The notes under the pieces: generated by a model
Databases searched by the model: none
Told to the model about the DNA's origin: nothing
The model's input: only the letters and a program-made list of their open reading frames with translations
Shown here: positions 9,933 through 22,596 of the stretch, in pieces
Numbering within the stretch: position 1 is the stretch's first letter
How the letters are laid out: the number at the start of each line of letters is the position of its first letter
Source: Anopheles merus
Lineage: Eukaryota; Arthropoda; Insecta; Diptera; Culicidae
Reading direction: 5' to 3'
Assembly (NCBI RefSeq): GCF_017562075.2
Contig: NC_054084.1
Coordinates: 6,303,501-6,367,500 of the forward strand
DNA: 64,000 nt
Position numbers and translations under genes: made by a program

Positions 9933-12136
9933 TCATTTCTTCTTGTTCTTTTTGTTGCGCTGCTCCTCCAGCTGCTTGATGTAGCCGTAGTTGTTGATCT
10001 CCTTGTACTCGTTGTCGCACTTGAGCAGCAGCTCGTACCACTGTTCGCCCTGTACCCGGGGTGCGTCCACTGTACCGCCGTAGACCGCCGGCAGACACTC
10101 CTTCGAGATGTGCTTGTACAGCGACTCACGATCGGTGCCGTGGAAGATGATACGGTTGCGCAGCTTCTCGCGCAAGATCGGCTTAAACAGTGCGAACACC
10201 ATGTTGAAGATCTTTGGCTGATTGATAATGTGTATGCCCTTGATGCGCAGCGGCACCGCGTCCTGCAGCCAGTCTACGATTCTCTTCGCAAACGGTGGCG
10301 TAAACTGCCACGCCTGCTGGAGCGTCAGCCCGTCCATGTCGAAGATTACGACCGCACCGTGCACCTGCGTTTCGGGCTCGAGCATAGCCGCCTCCAGGAA
10401 CAGGACGCAGCCCTTGAACACCTCGTCCAGGGAGACTTCCTTGTGCTTCCAGGTTTTGCCCAGCTCCAGCAGCAGCACACGCCGTCCGAGCTGATCCCGG
10501 TTCGGGAACACGGCCAGAATGTTTTGCTTGAAGATGTTGGCCTCCTTCGAGGGCATCAGCTCGTTGTACATGTCGAAGTGTTTTACCTTGAACTGGTAGT
10601 ACCGCTGGATCTGCAGACGGTGGAAGGTTTGCATTGCGTTAGGGACTGCGGACAGTTTGAACCATTTTCATCATATTCTTACCAGCTCACAGGCACTTTT
10701 GGCGTAGAATTTGCACGGACGCAGGAACCGGATCATCCAGTCATCGTTGTCTAGCGGCACTACCAAGTCTTCAACATCTGAAACACAGAGGAGGAAGAGC
10801 AAAGAACATTTGAAATTTTGAGGTCAGGTAATTGAATTTTTGCAAACATTTAGATTGTTGAATGACGCATTTCAAGATCTTTCGCTTCAATGTGGGTTAC
10901 ACTGTAATTATTGGTTTGTTGGGAGAAATAATCATGAATCATCGTTGAAGTTCCACACGTGTGTGTGTGTGAGTGATCGTGTTGTGAACGCTTTGAGTAA
11001 TTGGCTTTGGTGTCCAGTCACTGTCGTCGTCGTCGTCGTCGTTGTGGTCGTCCGTTCGATGTACAAATTATCGTTGAACGTCGTTTCGTCATGATCAACG
11101 ATCAAATGCGCTGGGCAAAGCGCTTCTCAGGTGGCGCAAGGTTACGAGTTAAGTCTAGACCAGAGATGGGAGAAGAATGTTTTGCTTCAGGAGATTTCGG
11201 AATCGTACCACAACAGTAATCATACCCAAGCGATCGGAAACCCCTGGTTGGATGGGTTGTGGTAAGGGAATGGTGCAAAAAAAAACCCACTTCCCTCTGC
11301 TCACCATGCATGACTAATGATCGTTTGCGAGCATATCCGTAAGATCGCTACATTTTCTGAATATCTCGCTGCTCTAGTGGAAGAACTCAGAACTCAGAAG
11401 CATATTGACATAGCTCGAGTTGTCATGACCAATTTCAAATACTGATCGTTACGATCGGTTGATCACACACAAAAATGATCACAACATTGTGATGAATTCT
11501 GAAGTGTTTGATTACACACAAGGATGATCTCAATGGTCAGTTATGCTGTTGATGGTTTCAATTACCACCTAAAATACGCACAACTAGACTGTTTTTCGTC
11601 GAGTCATGCTTTTGCAAAACAGCAGCTTCTGTAAAGGTGCAAAACAGCGCTCAGGGGATTCTTGATCTTTATGAACTTCATGGACATGATTGGAGAGGGA
11701 AGATTCCTACATCCCCACGGATGATGATGACGGATTTAATTAAGCTTCGATGCGGTAATTTGTTGTGCTGCTACACATTGATTGATGGGATTCTACTCGT
11801 CTCTCTCTGTCTCTCGCATTTTGATGCCCAAGGGCAAAGCGATCCAAACGGTCGGCACGTGGCTTGCTTCTTACCTTTGAGCAGTGTGCGCAGCTCCTCG
11901 ATGGCGGCGGCACGAATTTCGGGCGTTTCGCGCAGCTCATTCTTGGCCACCTCCTTGCCGAAGGGCGTCAGATCCTCCAGCTCAAACCGGAGCACGTAGT
12001 CGCCCAGCTGCACCGAGGGCAGCTCCTCTACGTCGGATAGCATCGTTGGTACCCCTGTGGAGGATGGAAGTGGAACAAAGTGGAACAAATTAGGTTATAA
12101 GGTTTATAAGAAGCCTGAATAGTACAACTTACTCAT
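9933..12136 (-). CDS. CRAL-TRIO domain lipid-transfer protein (alpha-tocopherol transfer protein/clavesin-like)
   Basis: Members of this family carry hydrophobic ligands such as tocopherol, retinoids or phosphoinositides in the cytosol. Four minus-strand exons, 12133-12136 (ATG plus one base), 11875-12054, 10683-10777 and 9933-10610, join in phase to 318 aa. The CRAL-TRIO N-domain (about 30-95) contains PLDNDDWMIRFLRPCKFYA. The lipid-binding domain (about 115-270) has FPNRDQLGRRVLLLELGKTW, VSLDEVFKGCVLFLEAAM, GAVVIFDMDGLTLQQ and HIINQPKIFNMVFALFKPIL, followed by the LPAVYGG block near the end. The C-terminus is Lys/Asn-rich. An in-frame ATG inside exon 2 (MLSDVEELPS) would give a protein shorter by five residues, so the start is not fully settled. 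The 1.1-kb intron 10778-11874 shows no gene. Sequences up to 22 kb probably serve as its upstream control region. The ligand cannot be read from sequence. Confidence 0.93.
11461..11533. repeat. Imperfect 24-bp direct repeat in CRAL-TRIO intron
   Basis: The units at 11461-11484 and 11510-11533 share about 20 of 24 bases (GAT-C/T-ACACACAA, then ATGAT-C-A/T-CAA) with a 49-bp period. The DNA around them is rich in GATC-type words, including a GATCGT-T-ACGATC palindrome upstream. Confidence 0.6.
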
Positions 12137-14168
12137 TTTGGCTGGAATTTAAATGTCTTTTCGGGGTCAGGGAACGGGAATGAATGTTTAATGTACAACT
12201 GTATGATAAGCGAACTGTGGAAGTTATTCAAAAAAGGATGCCCAATGTACACAATTGTAACCCAAAACCCGTAACTGAAGATCTTTACTACATTTCACAC
12301 AAAGAAATCCATGATCGTCTTCATTGCACCAATTGGTTCCAATGTGACCTTTTCAAACAAAAACATCTAACGATGGTAGTGCCTGCTTCCGTGTTAATCA
12401 AACAAAAACCTCCGAAATTGTAAATGGTTTCGTTTTTTTGTACAACGGACCAAGCCTCCAATTGCGAAACCTAAACTCTCAGGTGTTAATTTGCCGCGGG
12501 CCGCTAATCGACGGACGCTTCGGATCCCTCGGACCCTTGAACCTAACGAGACTGAACTGCATTGCGTGAGCTGGAGCGCCTTGAAACTGCACATTTATGT
12601 TCTCCTTTCCACCCCTCCGGGCACCCACGAGTCATGTTGTTTGCCCGCAATTAACCAACTACCCGCGCTGCTGTCGATCATCTACCCGGTGCAACCAACC
12701 CACCCAACCCCATTGTCCGATCAGAGAAACGCGATCGTTATCACCAGCAGCAGCAACAAAGGTACATCATCAAACGGTGTTCAAAGTTCTCATGACGCAA
12801 GCCATCAATCCTTTCCCATCTTCATTATTAGCTTGACGATCGGTACAAATTATCGTTTGCGCGCCAGGATCGCCCCCGGACAGGCCACGCCAAATCTAAA
12901 AGGGGGAATGATGTGCTTACGTAAAAAAAGGGCGCAGGGAGGGGTTCAGTTTGCTCGGGAGATATGTTTGCGCCCGGGAATCCGTTTAATTGGTACAACA
13001 ACTTATTGTTGATCGTTCGTAATGCATAAGGGAGATGGTAAGGAAATCGGAGGAAATCGGTTGGAGTAGCTCAAGCATTAACTGACCCGAACCTCTCCCA
13101 CCGCGCGCGTATCTCTGAGATCCGGCGATCGTTGCGTTTTTGATGCTACATTTACACCGGGCGTGCCTACGATATGGAGCGATACCGTCAGCGGAAAGAT
13201 CGTTGCGGGGAGATCGTTATGCAAGTGCAATGTAATATCCATGTTCTTTGGGCGTCGTCATTTCGTGTATATTAGCACACAATTGAACGCATTTGGTGCG
13301 TATCTACAGCAGGCACCACTCAGTAACAGCTCACTCTGGGTCACCCCAAAATGAAGTTAACTTCTCGCACCAGTTCGACCAGGTTGCCACCTTTGCAAAT
13401 ACCGTCAGCGGAGTAGGTCGAAAGCAAACATTTTAATGCAAACCAAAACCAAAAACTGCTGCACCACATGGGCAGCTGGAAGTGTATTTGAGTTCGGAGG
13501 TTTTTTTTTTGGTTTATCTTTGTTAAATTGAACACAAACATGCACACTTTGGCGCTGCGATGCGGTGGTGCGTTGGGGGTTCACCTTTCGCTGTGGAAAA
13601 ACACGAACCGACCCCCTCTTTGAGGTTCCAATTCTGGTTACTTCAAACCGAAGCCAGCAATCCTTGACCGTTGGTCCGGCGGTTGATTTCGAATTGGAAG
13701 GGAAACTCACACTCAAGCTTGTGTGCCCTCTGTGCCGAAGGTGCGTGTGCGGTTTATGGAAAGTGTAATGCTACCACCTAAACCCTTCATACAAGAACTT
13801 CGCGTGGGAATGGGTAAATGTCTTCGATATCACTAGGAAAACACATTTTGGGGAGTAATTAGGCACTTAATTAGCTTTTGCGGATCACTTTTTGGATTTG
13901 AGGACTGGGTTTCACACAGTCATTTGTGAATTTTTTTTTCTAAATCACCATTTCCGTTTAACTTTGTGTAGAATGTAGTAAATCAAACTTATTCTCTGTC
14001 CTTTTCAACATTATATTTCACTAATGTATAACACTTTTCAACCACAAATTGTACTAACATTCGTCTCACTGTATTCAGCAACACACTAGATCACAGCACA
14101 GAGTGTGCAGAGCGTCGATAGCAGAAAATCGTCGGCAGAGTCGCTTCCGTCGCCCGCGAACGTGTCTC

Positions 14169-14213
14169 GGCAACTAGCGAGAAGTGCGGATCGATGAAGC
14201 CGCTATATAAAAA
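14169..14213 (-). promoter_or_regulatory. Candidate core promoter on minus strand
   Basis: Minus-strand TTTTTATATAG has its first T of TATATAG at 14209. An initiator-like CTAGTT follows, with its A at 14175, 34 nt downstream. Transcription would run toward the CRAL-TRIO start codon 2 kb away. This is the same geometry as the module near 18.2 kb, although the initiator is a weaker match here. Confidence 0.35.
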
Positions 14214-15041
14214 TTCTGAGCTCACCTGCAGCTCTGTCGGCTGCTCTCTCAATCTACCCCGATCGTGTCGATACACAACACAACACACGATGTTTGCCAA
14301 ACTGCGCCTGTATGCGTGTGTGAGTGTACATGATGCGTAAAGTACGATGCACTTGCGCCCGTTGGGCAGCAGAAGCGCGCGCGCTGATGGTTTAACAAAA
14401 AAAAGAAGACGGCGATGGGTATGCATTCCCGCTCACAGACTTAAGTGCATTTCCAACTGGGAATGGAATAGGAAGCAAAGATGTGCAATACAAAACCAAC
14501 CATCCAATCCATGTCGGTTGTTGTTGGTGATCGTTTGCGAAATGCGCATTCCCTTGCGCACACCAAGAAGAAGGGGGCTGCTTTGGTTCGCTTTTGGGAT
14601 GGTTTTGCTTCCCGATCGAGTGCATTCACTCCCGCGGTGGCATTGGACAGATGATGGGGAGGGTTTTTGTAAACGGAAAGTAGGTAACCTTGAGAAACTA
14701 CGACATTGTCGGGATATGATCTTGTCTCTCGGGGTTTTGTCCATAAGCGAGTGAACAGGGGATGTGTTTGTTTCGGTAAAGGAAGGGATGAAGGATGGAG
14801 CAAAGCAAACCTGACCCTTAAGATCATGGCCGGTCGTGTTGTGTAAGCACATCGCGGAGCATGACACTCGATCGAGATGATGATCCTCACGTGTACCGGC
14901 GTGGGGGCGGTTATTGATGAATCACACTACTACGCTAGTGCGCTGTGTGCCAGACGCGTAAATAATGTGCAAATCATGTAAACTCACTGTTTTACCACAG
15001 TTAACGTCAATGCGGGACTGTGAATGAGCGAGTTGATCGGG

Positions 15042-15082
15042 TACAAGAGATTCGGCAGCGAAATACAAGAGATTCGGCAGCG
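15042..15082. repeat. 19-bp tandem direct repeat
   Basis: The 19-bp word TACAAGAGATTCGGCAGCG occurs exactly at 15042-15060 and 15064-15082, a 22-bp period. It lies in non-coding DNA with no clear function. Confidence 0.9.
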
Positions 15083-17059
15083 GTCGTTCTGTAACTAGAA
15101 TCTAATATGATTTTAGTAATGATTTCTCATTAAAAGGAATGCTTGACCATTTAACGGCCAATTTGGTTAGAATAACGTTCAAAGCAAGCAAATAATAGCT
15201 GCGTTGCCCTCGGAATTGTAACGCGAGGTGATTTAAACGAAAAACCGACAAAAGAGTTTCTCGCATCAGTGCGCGCGCGAAGCATAATGAAAAGCTGTTG
15301 ATTAGAGCCGTAAACTTTACAGCAGTCATTAGGGGTAAATGTTCATTATTTAATAGTTATTTTACAAACTTTCCATTAAACTGTAAATGGATTTTCGGTT
15401 GAGTGTGAAATTCACACCTTTTTCCGGTTGCCCCACAAAAACCCAATCGCTACACATCCGTTTTCTGTTGTGCTTATCATTGTGTGGCCTCATTTCAACC
15501 CGGAAGTCGTAGCACATCTTCCAACAAAGCGTTTAACAGTGTTCTGTATCGTTTTTTTTGTGTTTGTTTTAGGTGTGAAGCAAAAATCAGGAAATTAAAG
15601 CACTCTCTCGACCTTCATCCCAGTTCCGAGTTCATTCTTTCGACTCGAGCTGTAGACTAGACAGGATGGATTGATTTGCAACGATCTGGAAGGTATGGCA
15701 GTATAGGAAGTCCGAGTTGTGCGATCGCGAGAAAAGCTGGCGGTGGTAAGCAGACTTGCTGCCATTTCCCCCCTCCGCTCCGAAAGGCTAACTAGTTAAT
15801 GAAAAATTCATCGACGCGACGCGCACGGCGTACGCGCGAGTGTGGGCGACGACGTACGCGTCAAGAGCGTGCTCCGGTTCTCGTCGGTCGATGCAAGCAA
15901 CTGCAGGATGGTAATGTTGCGTCTGGGTCCAGCACGTCCATTCGCGCTCTCGATCTCAATCATTGGGTAAATTGATTCTTCTACAAGCGTAGACGGAAGA
16001 GAGCTTAGGAAGCTCAAACCACACACATGGCTAGTCGCGTGCAAGTGTCCGGCGTCGCGGGCGAACGTCAACATCGCACATCGTAGGCACATACATATTA
16101 TTAAACTCACACGACGGTACGGCACGTTCTCGAAGCACTTCTATTTGCGCGCCTAATTCCCGTCCCCGTGCGGCCGTGTGTGAGGTAATCGAGAGTGCTG
16201 TTGTTGATAGTTTGTCCACTGGCCGGTGCATCGAGTAAACCGACTCCGAGGGTGTTCCCTCGACCGCACTCTGCGGCAGTACTTTACCGGTACCGGTTTC
16301 TGTGGCACTTCTATCTAGCCCTACCAGTACGCATTTCGTGTCAATAGTGGTCGAGAGCACGGGCGCGCGCTAAAACCACTCTCTTGGATCAAAGGTTGCT
16401 CTATGACACAATACATCCGGACGTACGTGTGTCGTCATCGTGGCAGGTACAAAATGGGAAGCTATCATTTGATACGATCGAGCTCAGGTACGATCGATGA
16501 TCGAGCGGGGCAACAGATATTAATAAGCAGTGGCGCGATGCAAAGAAGGTTACATTGTGTCGTTTCATTCCAGCGCCGGGTTCTGTTTTTCCTGACCCCT
16601 CGGTGGTATGATATGATAGATTGTTGTGTGTCTGTGTGTGTAACACTTACTGTTTTGCCTGTTTGACGGCCCTACTGGGGAGTTGGTTGACACTGTTCTG
16701 CTTTGGTGGAGCTTTTGCTTTTCCCGAACTTTGGAACTTCAACACACGCAGCTGGTGGCTTAAGGTTCAGCTTAGGTCGATGGCGCACGGGGGTCGTTGG
16801 ACGTCGGCTGCAAGGCAAAGGGAAAACAAGCGTATTTCCTGTATTAGAACAACACAATCGGTCACTTTATATCATGCGATTTTGTATGATACACTCAGTA
16901 AGCTACATTTAAGAGGTTACAACATTAAAAGAGAGCACTGATTGTTTCGTTTCTTCAATTTGACTCTGAAGCGTTGTTTTTGCTACAAGCTACACTGGAA
17001 TTGAAGAAACTCTTACACCAGATTGTTCAGACAATTAATACTCGCTAGTCAAGTAACTG

Positions 17060-17075
17060 CACACACACACACACA
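17060..17075. repeat. (CA)n microsatellite
   Basis: A short dinucleotide run in the gene-free region. Confidence 0.85.
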
Positions 17076-17713
17076 GTCTGGTAATCCAATTGCACTTCAA
17101 TTGCTCAATCTTCACTCTGCGGACATTGGAAGGTTTGTTCCTGCAAATGTCTTTTTCGAAGCGTCGTTCGAAGCGCGCACTCGGAACGTTCTATCACTTC
17201 TGGGCCTATCGTACCGATAGTGTCGAGTTGCAGAACATTCGCCCGGTCATGCTTAGACTGACGAATCTATTTATCGTGCACAGCACTTCTTGGTGTACCC
17301 GGCGACAACGCGTATCGAGGGAGGGTACGGCATTGGGCGATATGGCTTTGGTGACGAACTCCGCCTCATCAGCGCCACGCAACCAAATTTGCATAACTTC
17401 TAGCAAGCAAAGCACTTTAAATCGCACATTAAAGCTGTATGAAATAGCCCTGTTTTTTGTTACACCGATTACAGACACAGGCACGCACGCACAGAGGTGG
17501 TCCACATGCATGTTACATGCAATTTTGGGAAAATAGGGTTGATGCAATACTTAAGAACCGATTGATACGCTAACTGTGTTTAGCTCTGCATCACTCGGAA
17601 CTCTTCTCTTGCGCACGCACGCACCCACAGTACCACGTGTGTTTGCAATCCGCGTTGCTGATGCGTACAACCACGTCACACCCACGTCCACCGGAGATGA
17701 GATGTGACACCGA

Positions 17714-17733
17714 ACACACACACACACACACAC
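17714..17733. repeat. (CA)n microsatellite
   Basis: About nine to ten CA units upstream of the CRAL-TRIO gene. Confidence 0.9.
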
Positions 17734-18171
17734 GCCTACACCGATTCTCTGATGACGCAGAATCCTTTGCACTCGCTTTGGGGAGACAAGTTTCAGATAG
17801 GAAATCCTATTGGAAAACCACAACACTGTTGACGCATATGTGTTTCCAATGGGAGAGAAAGCGCAATTCACATGCCGCCGTCTGTGTGCATCAAAGATGG
17901 GGGTTGCCCTTGGCAACGGATGACAGTTACCAAAGACACAGTGAATAGGGGAAGTTTGGCACGTGCTCGTCTGCGCAAAAGCACAAAGCAGATGGTTTGG
18001 TAGGTACGTTGCGGAACAGCTGATTCTTTGCGGGGAGTAATAATAATAACACAAATCACTTTACTGCTTCCAGCGCATAACCCACCGTCTTTTCGAGGAG
18101 CCCGCCAGAGGAGTCGCACTTAATGCACTACCAGACTTAGGCACACTACCGGATGGTCACAGTACGAGATT

Positions 18172-18213
18172 GCAACTGACGCTGCCTGCAATAGGGATGA
18201 ACCGATATATAAC
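18172..18213 (-). promoter_or_regulatory. Core promoter (TATA box plus consensus initiator) on minus strand
   Basis: On the minus strand a TATATAT box starts at 18211, and an exact arthropod initiator TCAGTT (consensus TCAKTY) has its A at 18177, 34 nt downstream. A GGTAGT word lies 28-33 nt past the putative start, a near miss to the DPE consensus. No coding frame follows directly, so the most likely product is a 5' untranslated exon of the CRAL-TRIO gene 6 kb downstream or a non-coding RNA. Confidence 0.45.
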
Positions 18214-18351
18214 ACTTGCAAGTCTGGGGCACACCGCTGCTTTGGTTTGCGTTTCGGAAGACGGAAGTGTGAGAGTGACCCAATGAGGGGAGAGGGAGGA
18301 GGGGTGGGGGGATAGGCGTGTACTGCTATGCATAAGGCACACAAGGGGGCG

Positions 18352-18369
18352 GATGATGATGATGATGAT
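18352..18369. repeat. (GAT)n microsatellite
   Basis: Six GAT units next to the minus-strand promoter module. Confidence 0.85.
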
Positions 18370-19801
18370 TGCCGCCCGACGATCCGATCGTCGGCTTTGT
18401 GTGGTTCGACTGTGTGAGCCACTTATTCACTGTGCGCACTAGACGCGCGCGCCCTATTGCCACTTTGACTCCGAGATTGTGTGGCCTCCTCCACGGGCGC
18501 CCTGTGCCGTTCCGGGCAAGTAGGAAACAAAGCGAAGCTGATAATGTGTGCACATGCAGAATTGCTGCTGCTGCAGTTGGGCGCAAAAATAGAATGGAAG
18601 CGATTTTTTGCTTGCTACTCTCACCACCACCCTCTCCTCCCGTAGGGTTGGAGATGCACTTTTTTGCGTTCACTCACCCCGCTGTAGCTAATCTACACAG
18701 TGCACGTTATTCACGATCACCGCAGTCCGCACCATGCAACGCACCAGTGTTCATAACGGTTCCCGGGTGAGTCTTAAATTAGAATTTAAATACACACTGA
18801 ACTTTGAACTTTTGGTAAGGTGTGCCGTATAAGGAAGTAGGAGAAATGTGCGTGTGAGGTGGGGCTTTTTGTTTTGTATAATTGTGCTTGTCACGCATTA
18901 GAATTTCTTTGTGCGATGAGTCACTTCTTTATTTATTTGCTAATGGAATTAACTAACGCACAAAGCATTTCATCATCCACCGCTTGATGACATTGCACAA
19001 CTATCCCGGGGAGGGTCTTCCTTCTTTCACCGAGCAAAAGTACACCTGGTACACCTCTATAGCTCCACTAATCACTTTAAAATGAACACACACACGAGGA
19101 AAAGTTTCAATTTCAAAACCAACCACACGACCATGAAACAGTTTCCACGGAACGTTGAGCTCTCTCAATTAACTCCGTTTAGCTCGGTGTCGAAAACGCG
19201 GACATTTTCCCATACAACAGACCAAAGCATCTTGTTTTTCGCTTCCTTTGCGTGACTGCCCTCTAAGCTTGCACTAATCACCAAAGCTCGTCCAACAATG
19301 GTACCTTAGTTTTTCTGTCTTCTATGCTCACCACTTGAACGACCACACAAGAGAGCGACCCGAAAATTATAGTAACAGCACCACCAGCAGCAGCAGCAGC
19401 CAATGCTTTTGCTACCTTCCGCGACCGAAATGTTTGTCCTACTGGTGGTGCGCACCCAGCAGCACAGAAGACGGCCACGGGCGTGCACGCCCGCCCGCCC
19501 GCCATGCAGTTCGGCCGGCGTGGTGTATTCAAATTTCTTCAGCGACCTCCTACTCCACCGTGTGCTATTCGCTTGGGTCCAAAGCAAAGCTTCACCTAGC
19601 TTTTGCAGAAAGAGAGCGCTCTGGCGGTGAGGTTTGAGCGTGTGAGCCACGTGAGAGTAAGAGAGGAGTGGAGTTGGTACAAACCCGGGCTAAGATTCCA
19701 TATTTATGACGGGTGCGCGGGGTGAAAGGGGACGAATTGGACACTCGACCACCAGCCAGCCAGCACCACCCCGTTTGTAGATGCCGGAGGTGTGTGTTTG
19801 G

Positions 19802-19820
19802 GTGTGTGTGTGTGTGTGTA
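19802..19820. repeat. (GT)n microsatellite
   Basis: About nine GT units in non-coding DNA. Confidence 0.85.
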
Positions 19821-20784
19821 TTATCTACTGGTTGCCAAATGGTTTGCACCAGTTGCTCAGTTGCTTATGTTGCGGTTGCAGTCCATTTTCCTCCCGTGTG
19901 GGCAAACCGCTAGCACCCGAGAGAGACAGATACTCCAAAGCGAAGGAGCACTACGAAGTGGCCTGGCAAACAGTTGGCGCAGGTTTGGTGAACATACATC
20001 CCCCCACTGTTGAACGATGTCTTGTGTTTTTGGGGTGTGTTGTTGCTTGTAGAGTACGGTTGATGAGATGAGGAAGGTCGCAGGTGCGCGATCCACACGT
20101 GAAGATGAACAACGGAAGCTCCCCATAGTGACCACAGCAGGCTAGATTGCTCACCACACCGGAGATGGATTGCGCAATGGCTGTTTGATTCATAATAATT
20201 GCGTGTGCCATCATTACTCCGAGTGGTAGCTGAAATGAAGCTTCTTCTTTCATTCACGCAATGTGTTTGGTGTCTCGTGGCACGTGGAAGCAAGCGCAGG
20301 CACGCAACACATTACGCGGATAAGTATGTGGTGAGAAACGGAAGTACGTCTGTCTGAGCAATTGTGCTTTAATGGGAGAGCAACATCTGTTTGGTTTGGG
20401 ACGGTCGGTGCTTAACATGCGGAAGCCTACACCTTGTCTACAACAAGAGGAAGATGCTGTTATGGAATGATAAAAATTGCACAAACAAAAGGCTGTTATC
20501 GCGGTGGAATTGGAATGGATATCGACTTAAAATCATACGAACAACTTTGTTTGTGAATCAACTCACTGTTGCCGCCACAGAGCGAGGTGTCTGACCACTC
20601 ACACACAATCGGTGTCCCGTGTGATTTTCCACACATCATTTCCATAGCACAAAGTACAGTGGGGGTATGCAGGATGTGTGTTACCATTAATTTTAGGTTA
20701 ATCAGATGTACCCCCGAGGGTGACCGAGTGCGCCATACGCTGGAGTAGTGATGTGCTCCTTGAAGCGCACCCACGACTCCGATT

Positions 20785-20990
20785 TGACTTCGGCTATTGT
20801 TAAGTCCGATTCCGACTACGACAAAATCCGAACCATAAGTTCCACCCGGAGTCGGAGTTGGAGTCGTCCGGAGTCGTTCGTTGTGTGTATTTTTTTGTCT
20901 TTCACTTTGCGCGTGCACTTCGTATGCAGGGCTTTGTTTCGAAGGCCGACTCAAGCCGACTCCGGACGACTTCGACTTGAAACGACTACC
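20785..20990. repeat. ACTCCG-type degenerate repeat with fold-back arms
   Basis: The words ACTCCG and GGAGTCG recur through this stretch. A perfect 14-bp inverted repeat pairs 20863-20876 (GTCGTCCGGAGTCG) with 20957-20970, and partial pairing continues outward, leaving a loop of about 80 nt. The design looks like a small fold-back or mobile repeat rather than coding DNA. No target-site duplication could be defined. Confidence 0.6.
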
Positions 20991-22596
20991 TTCCGGAATT
21001 GATTCCAAAATTATCGAGCTCATCACTACCCTGCGCGCGCGAACCTTTTGCGCAAAACGCGGAAACGAAACACGCGCTACGCGCAAAACAAGTCGCAATC
21101 GGGTGGAGAGCGCGCGAACAAAAACCACGGGGTGCGTGTATATTAACTCCCAATTTTGTGTTTTTATCTTCTCACTCGCTTCTCCCTCCGCAACTGCTTC
21201 CCCGATGCACAACATCTTCACGGATCATCTGACGGCGGGTGATTATTAGATTGTAAATAGCCATTTGTTCTCGTGCCTCGCATGCGGCAAACGAGCGAAC
21301 GATTGACTTCTGTGGCGCGGTTGTGCGGTCTCGAGAAAGTTCAGCAAATCGGTGAGACCGGGGGGACAGCAAATGAGAGAGAGAGAGGTAGTTAATTGCA
21401 TCTTAATGCAATATTGTCTCCTCATTAGAGGGGAACAACCACCGCGGTGGTTAGAAGCAATAGCGGCGTTCTGACACGGAACAACAGTTCAGCTGAGAAA
21501 ACAATGTCGGGGAGGAGGCAAACTGCCTGAAAAGGTCAAGTAGGGTGCCATCATCATCGCCATCATCTCGATCGGTACTAATTTCCTGGCAAATCAGCAC
21601 AGAAACAACTCGCGCACACACACATGGGTTCGGATTGCCCGTTATCAGTCAAAGTTTCTTGCGGTTTTTTTTCTGAGTGCTTAGTAAAAATATTTCTTTT
21701 ATTTCATTTATTGTATGCGTCGTCTTTGCGTTTTGGTTAGAGTAGTTCGTCATTGGTTGCTTAATGCATTTTATTGACCAGCGCAGCGCTACACCTATTC
21801 AAATTGCGCACTTTCTAACGTCTTTTAACTTCTCTCGCGTGTGAAAGTTTGAAAGATCCGATGCAAGCAAGCGGTTCACAAAAGAATGAAACGGTTGTAT
21901 TATGTCGGCCTTTTCTAGGAATGAATTAGAATTTGTGTCTTTTTACCTGCCTCCATCGTTCAGCTTGAATTGTAGAAAAAAAATATAGCTACACGAACCA
22001 TCGAGTACGGCAAGCTGTGGGGAGGTTTTTTTTTCTTTTCTAACTTAAAACAATTCCTACACTAACTATCTGCAATTATTAAAAAAAAAAACAATTACTA
22101 CACACACGTGAGTTTGATGATGATCTCAGTCCGAAGACAAGATTTGCGATGAGTGAAGGAACATGAAAACAAAGATGAATTGGCCCTTATTACAGCAGCG
22201 AGGGAGGGAAAAAGCTGCCTGCTACAAAAAAGAATTACAATTAATCAACAACAATGCTTTCTTTTCCATCTTTTTCTGCCCTTAACCTATTACGAACCGG
22301 ATATTACATGAGCTTCCGTCTCTTCTCCGTGTCTTTTTTTCCTGTTTGCTTCTAAATTTAATTCCACAAACACGAAGGACATCAAACATACATACGAACA
22401 CACTCGCAATCATACACACACACAGACACACACACATACTCATATAACACACACACATTCTTTCTCCACACACCCGAATCACGAGCAAACCTTCCCCCGG
22501 CCATCTCTTCCTATGGGTCCCGCGCTCTGCTCAAGCCATCCGCTCCCGGCGCCGTTTGAGAGCTTTCGCCTTGCGGGCGGGATCCCGATTCCTGTA

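Larger units (their letters stand above)
12137..22596. other. 10.4-kb gene-free region between CRAL-TRIO gene and Hs2st
   Basis: No ORF here has recognisable domains; the longest open frames overlap each other on both strands. The DNA contains CA/GT microsatellites, GC-rich patches (15.8-16.4 kb, 18.4-18.6 kb, 19.4-19.6 kb), two minus-strand TATA/initiator modules and a fold-back repeat at 20.8-21.0 kb. The far left end is upstream of the CRAL-TRIO ATG. The right end (about 21.6-22.6 kb) probably holds the Hs2st 3' UTR, with minus-strand AATAAA near 21.70 and 21.77 kb. Confidence 0.6.

Noticed and set aside
9921..10754. 277-codon plus-strand ORF
   Set aside because: Antisense of CRAL-TRIO exons; the minus-strand protein has clear family motifs.
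12491..13012. 173-codon plus-strand ORF in the upstream desert
   Set aside because: Composition shows no coding bias, no domain and no splice context that extends it.
18725..18770. ATG followed by a GTGAGT donor on the plus strand (looks like a start exon)
   Set aside because: No plus-strand partner exon until the ABHD4/5 gene, which has its own start.
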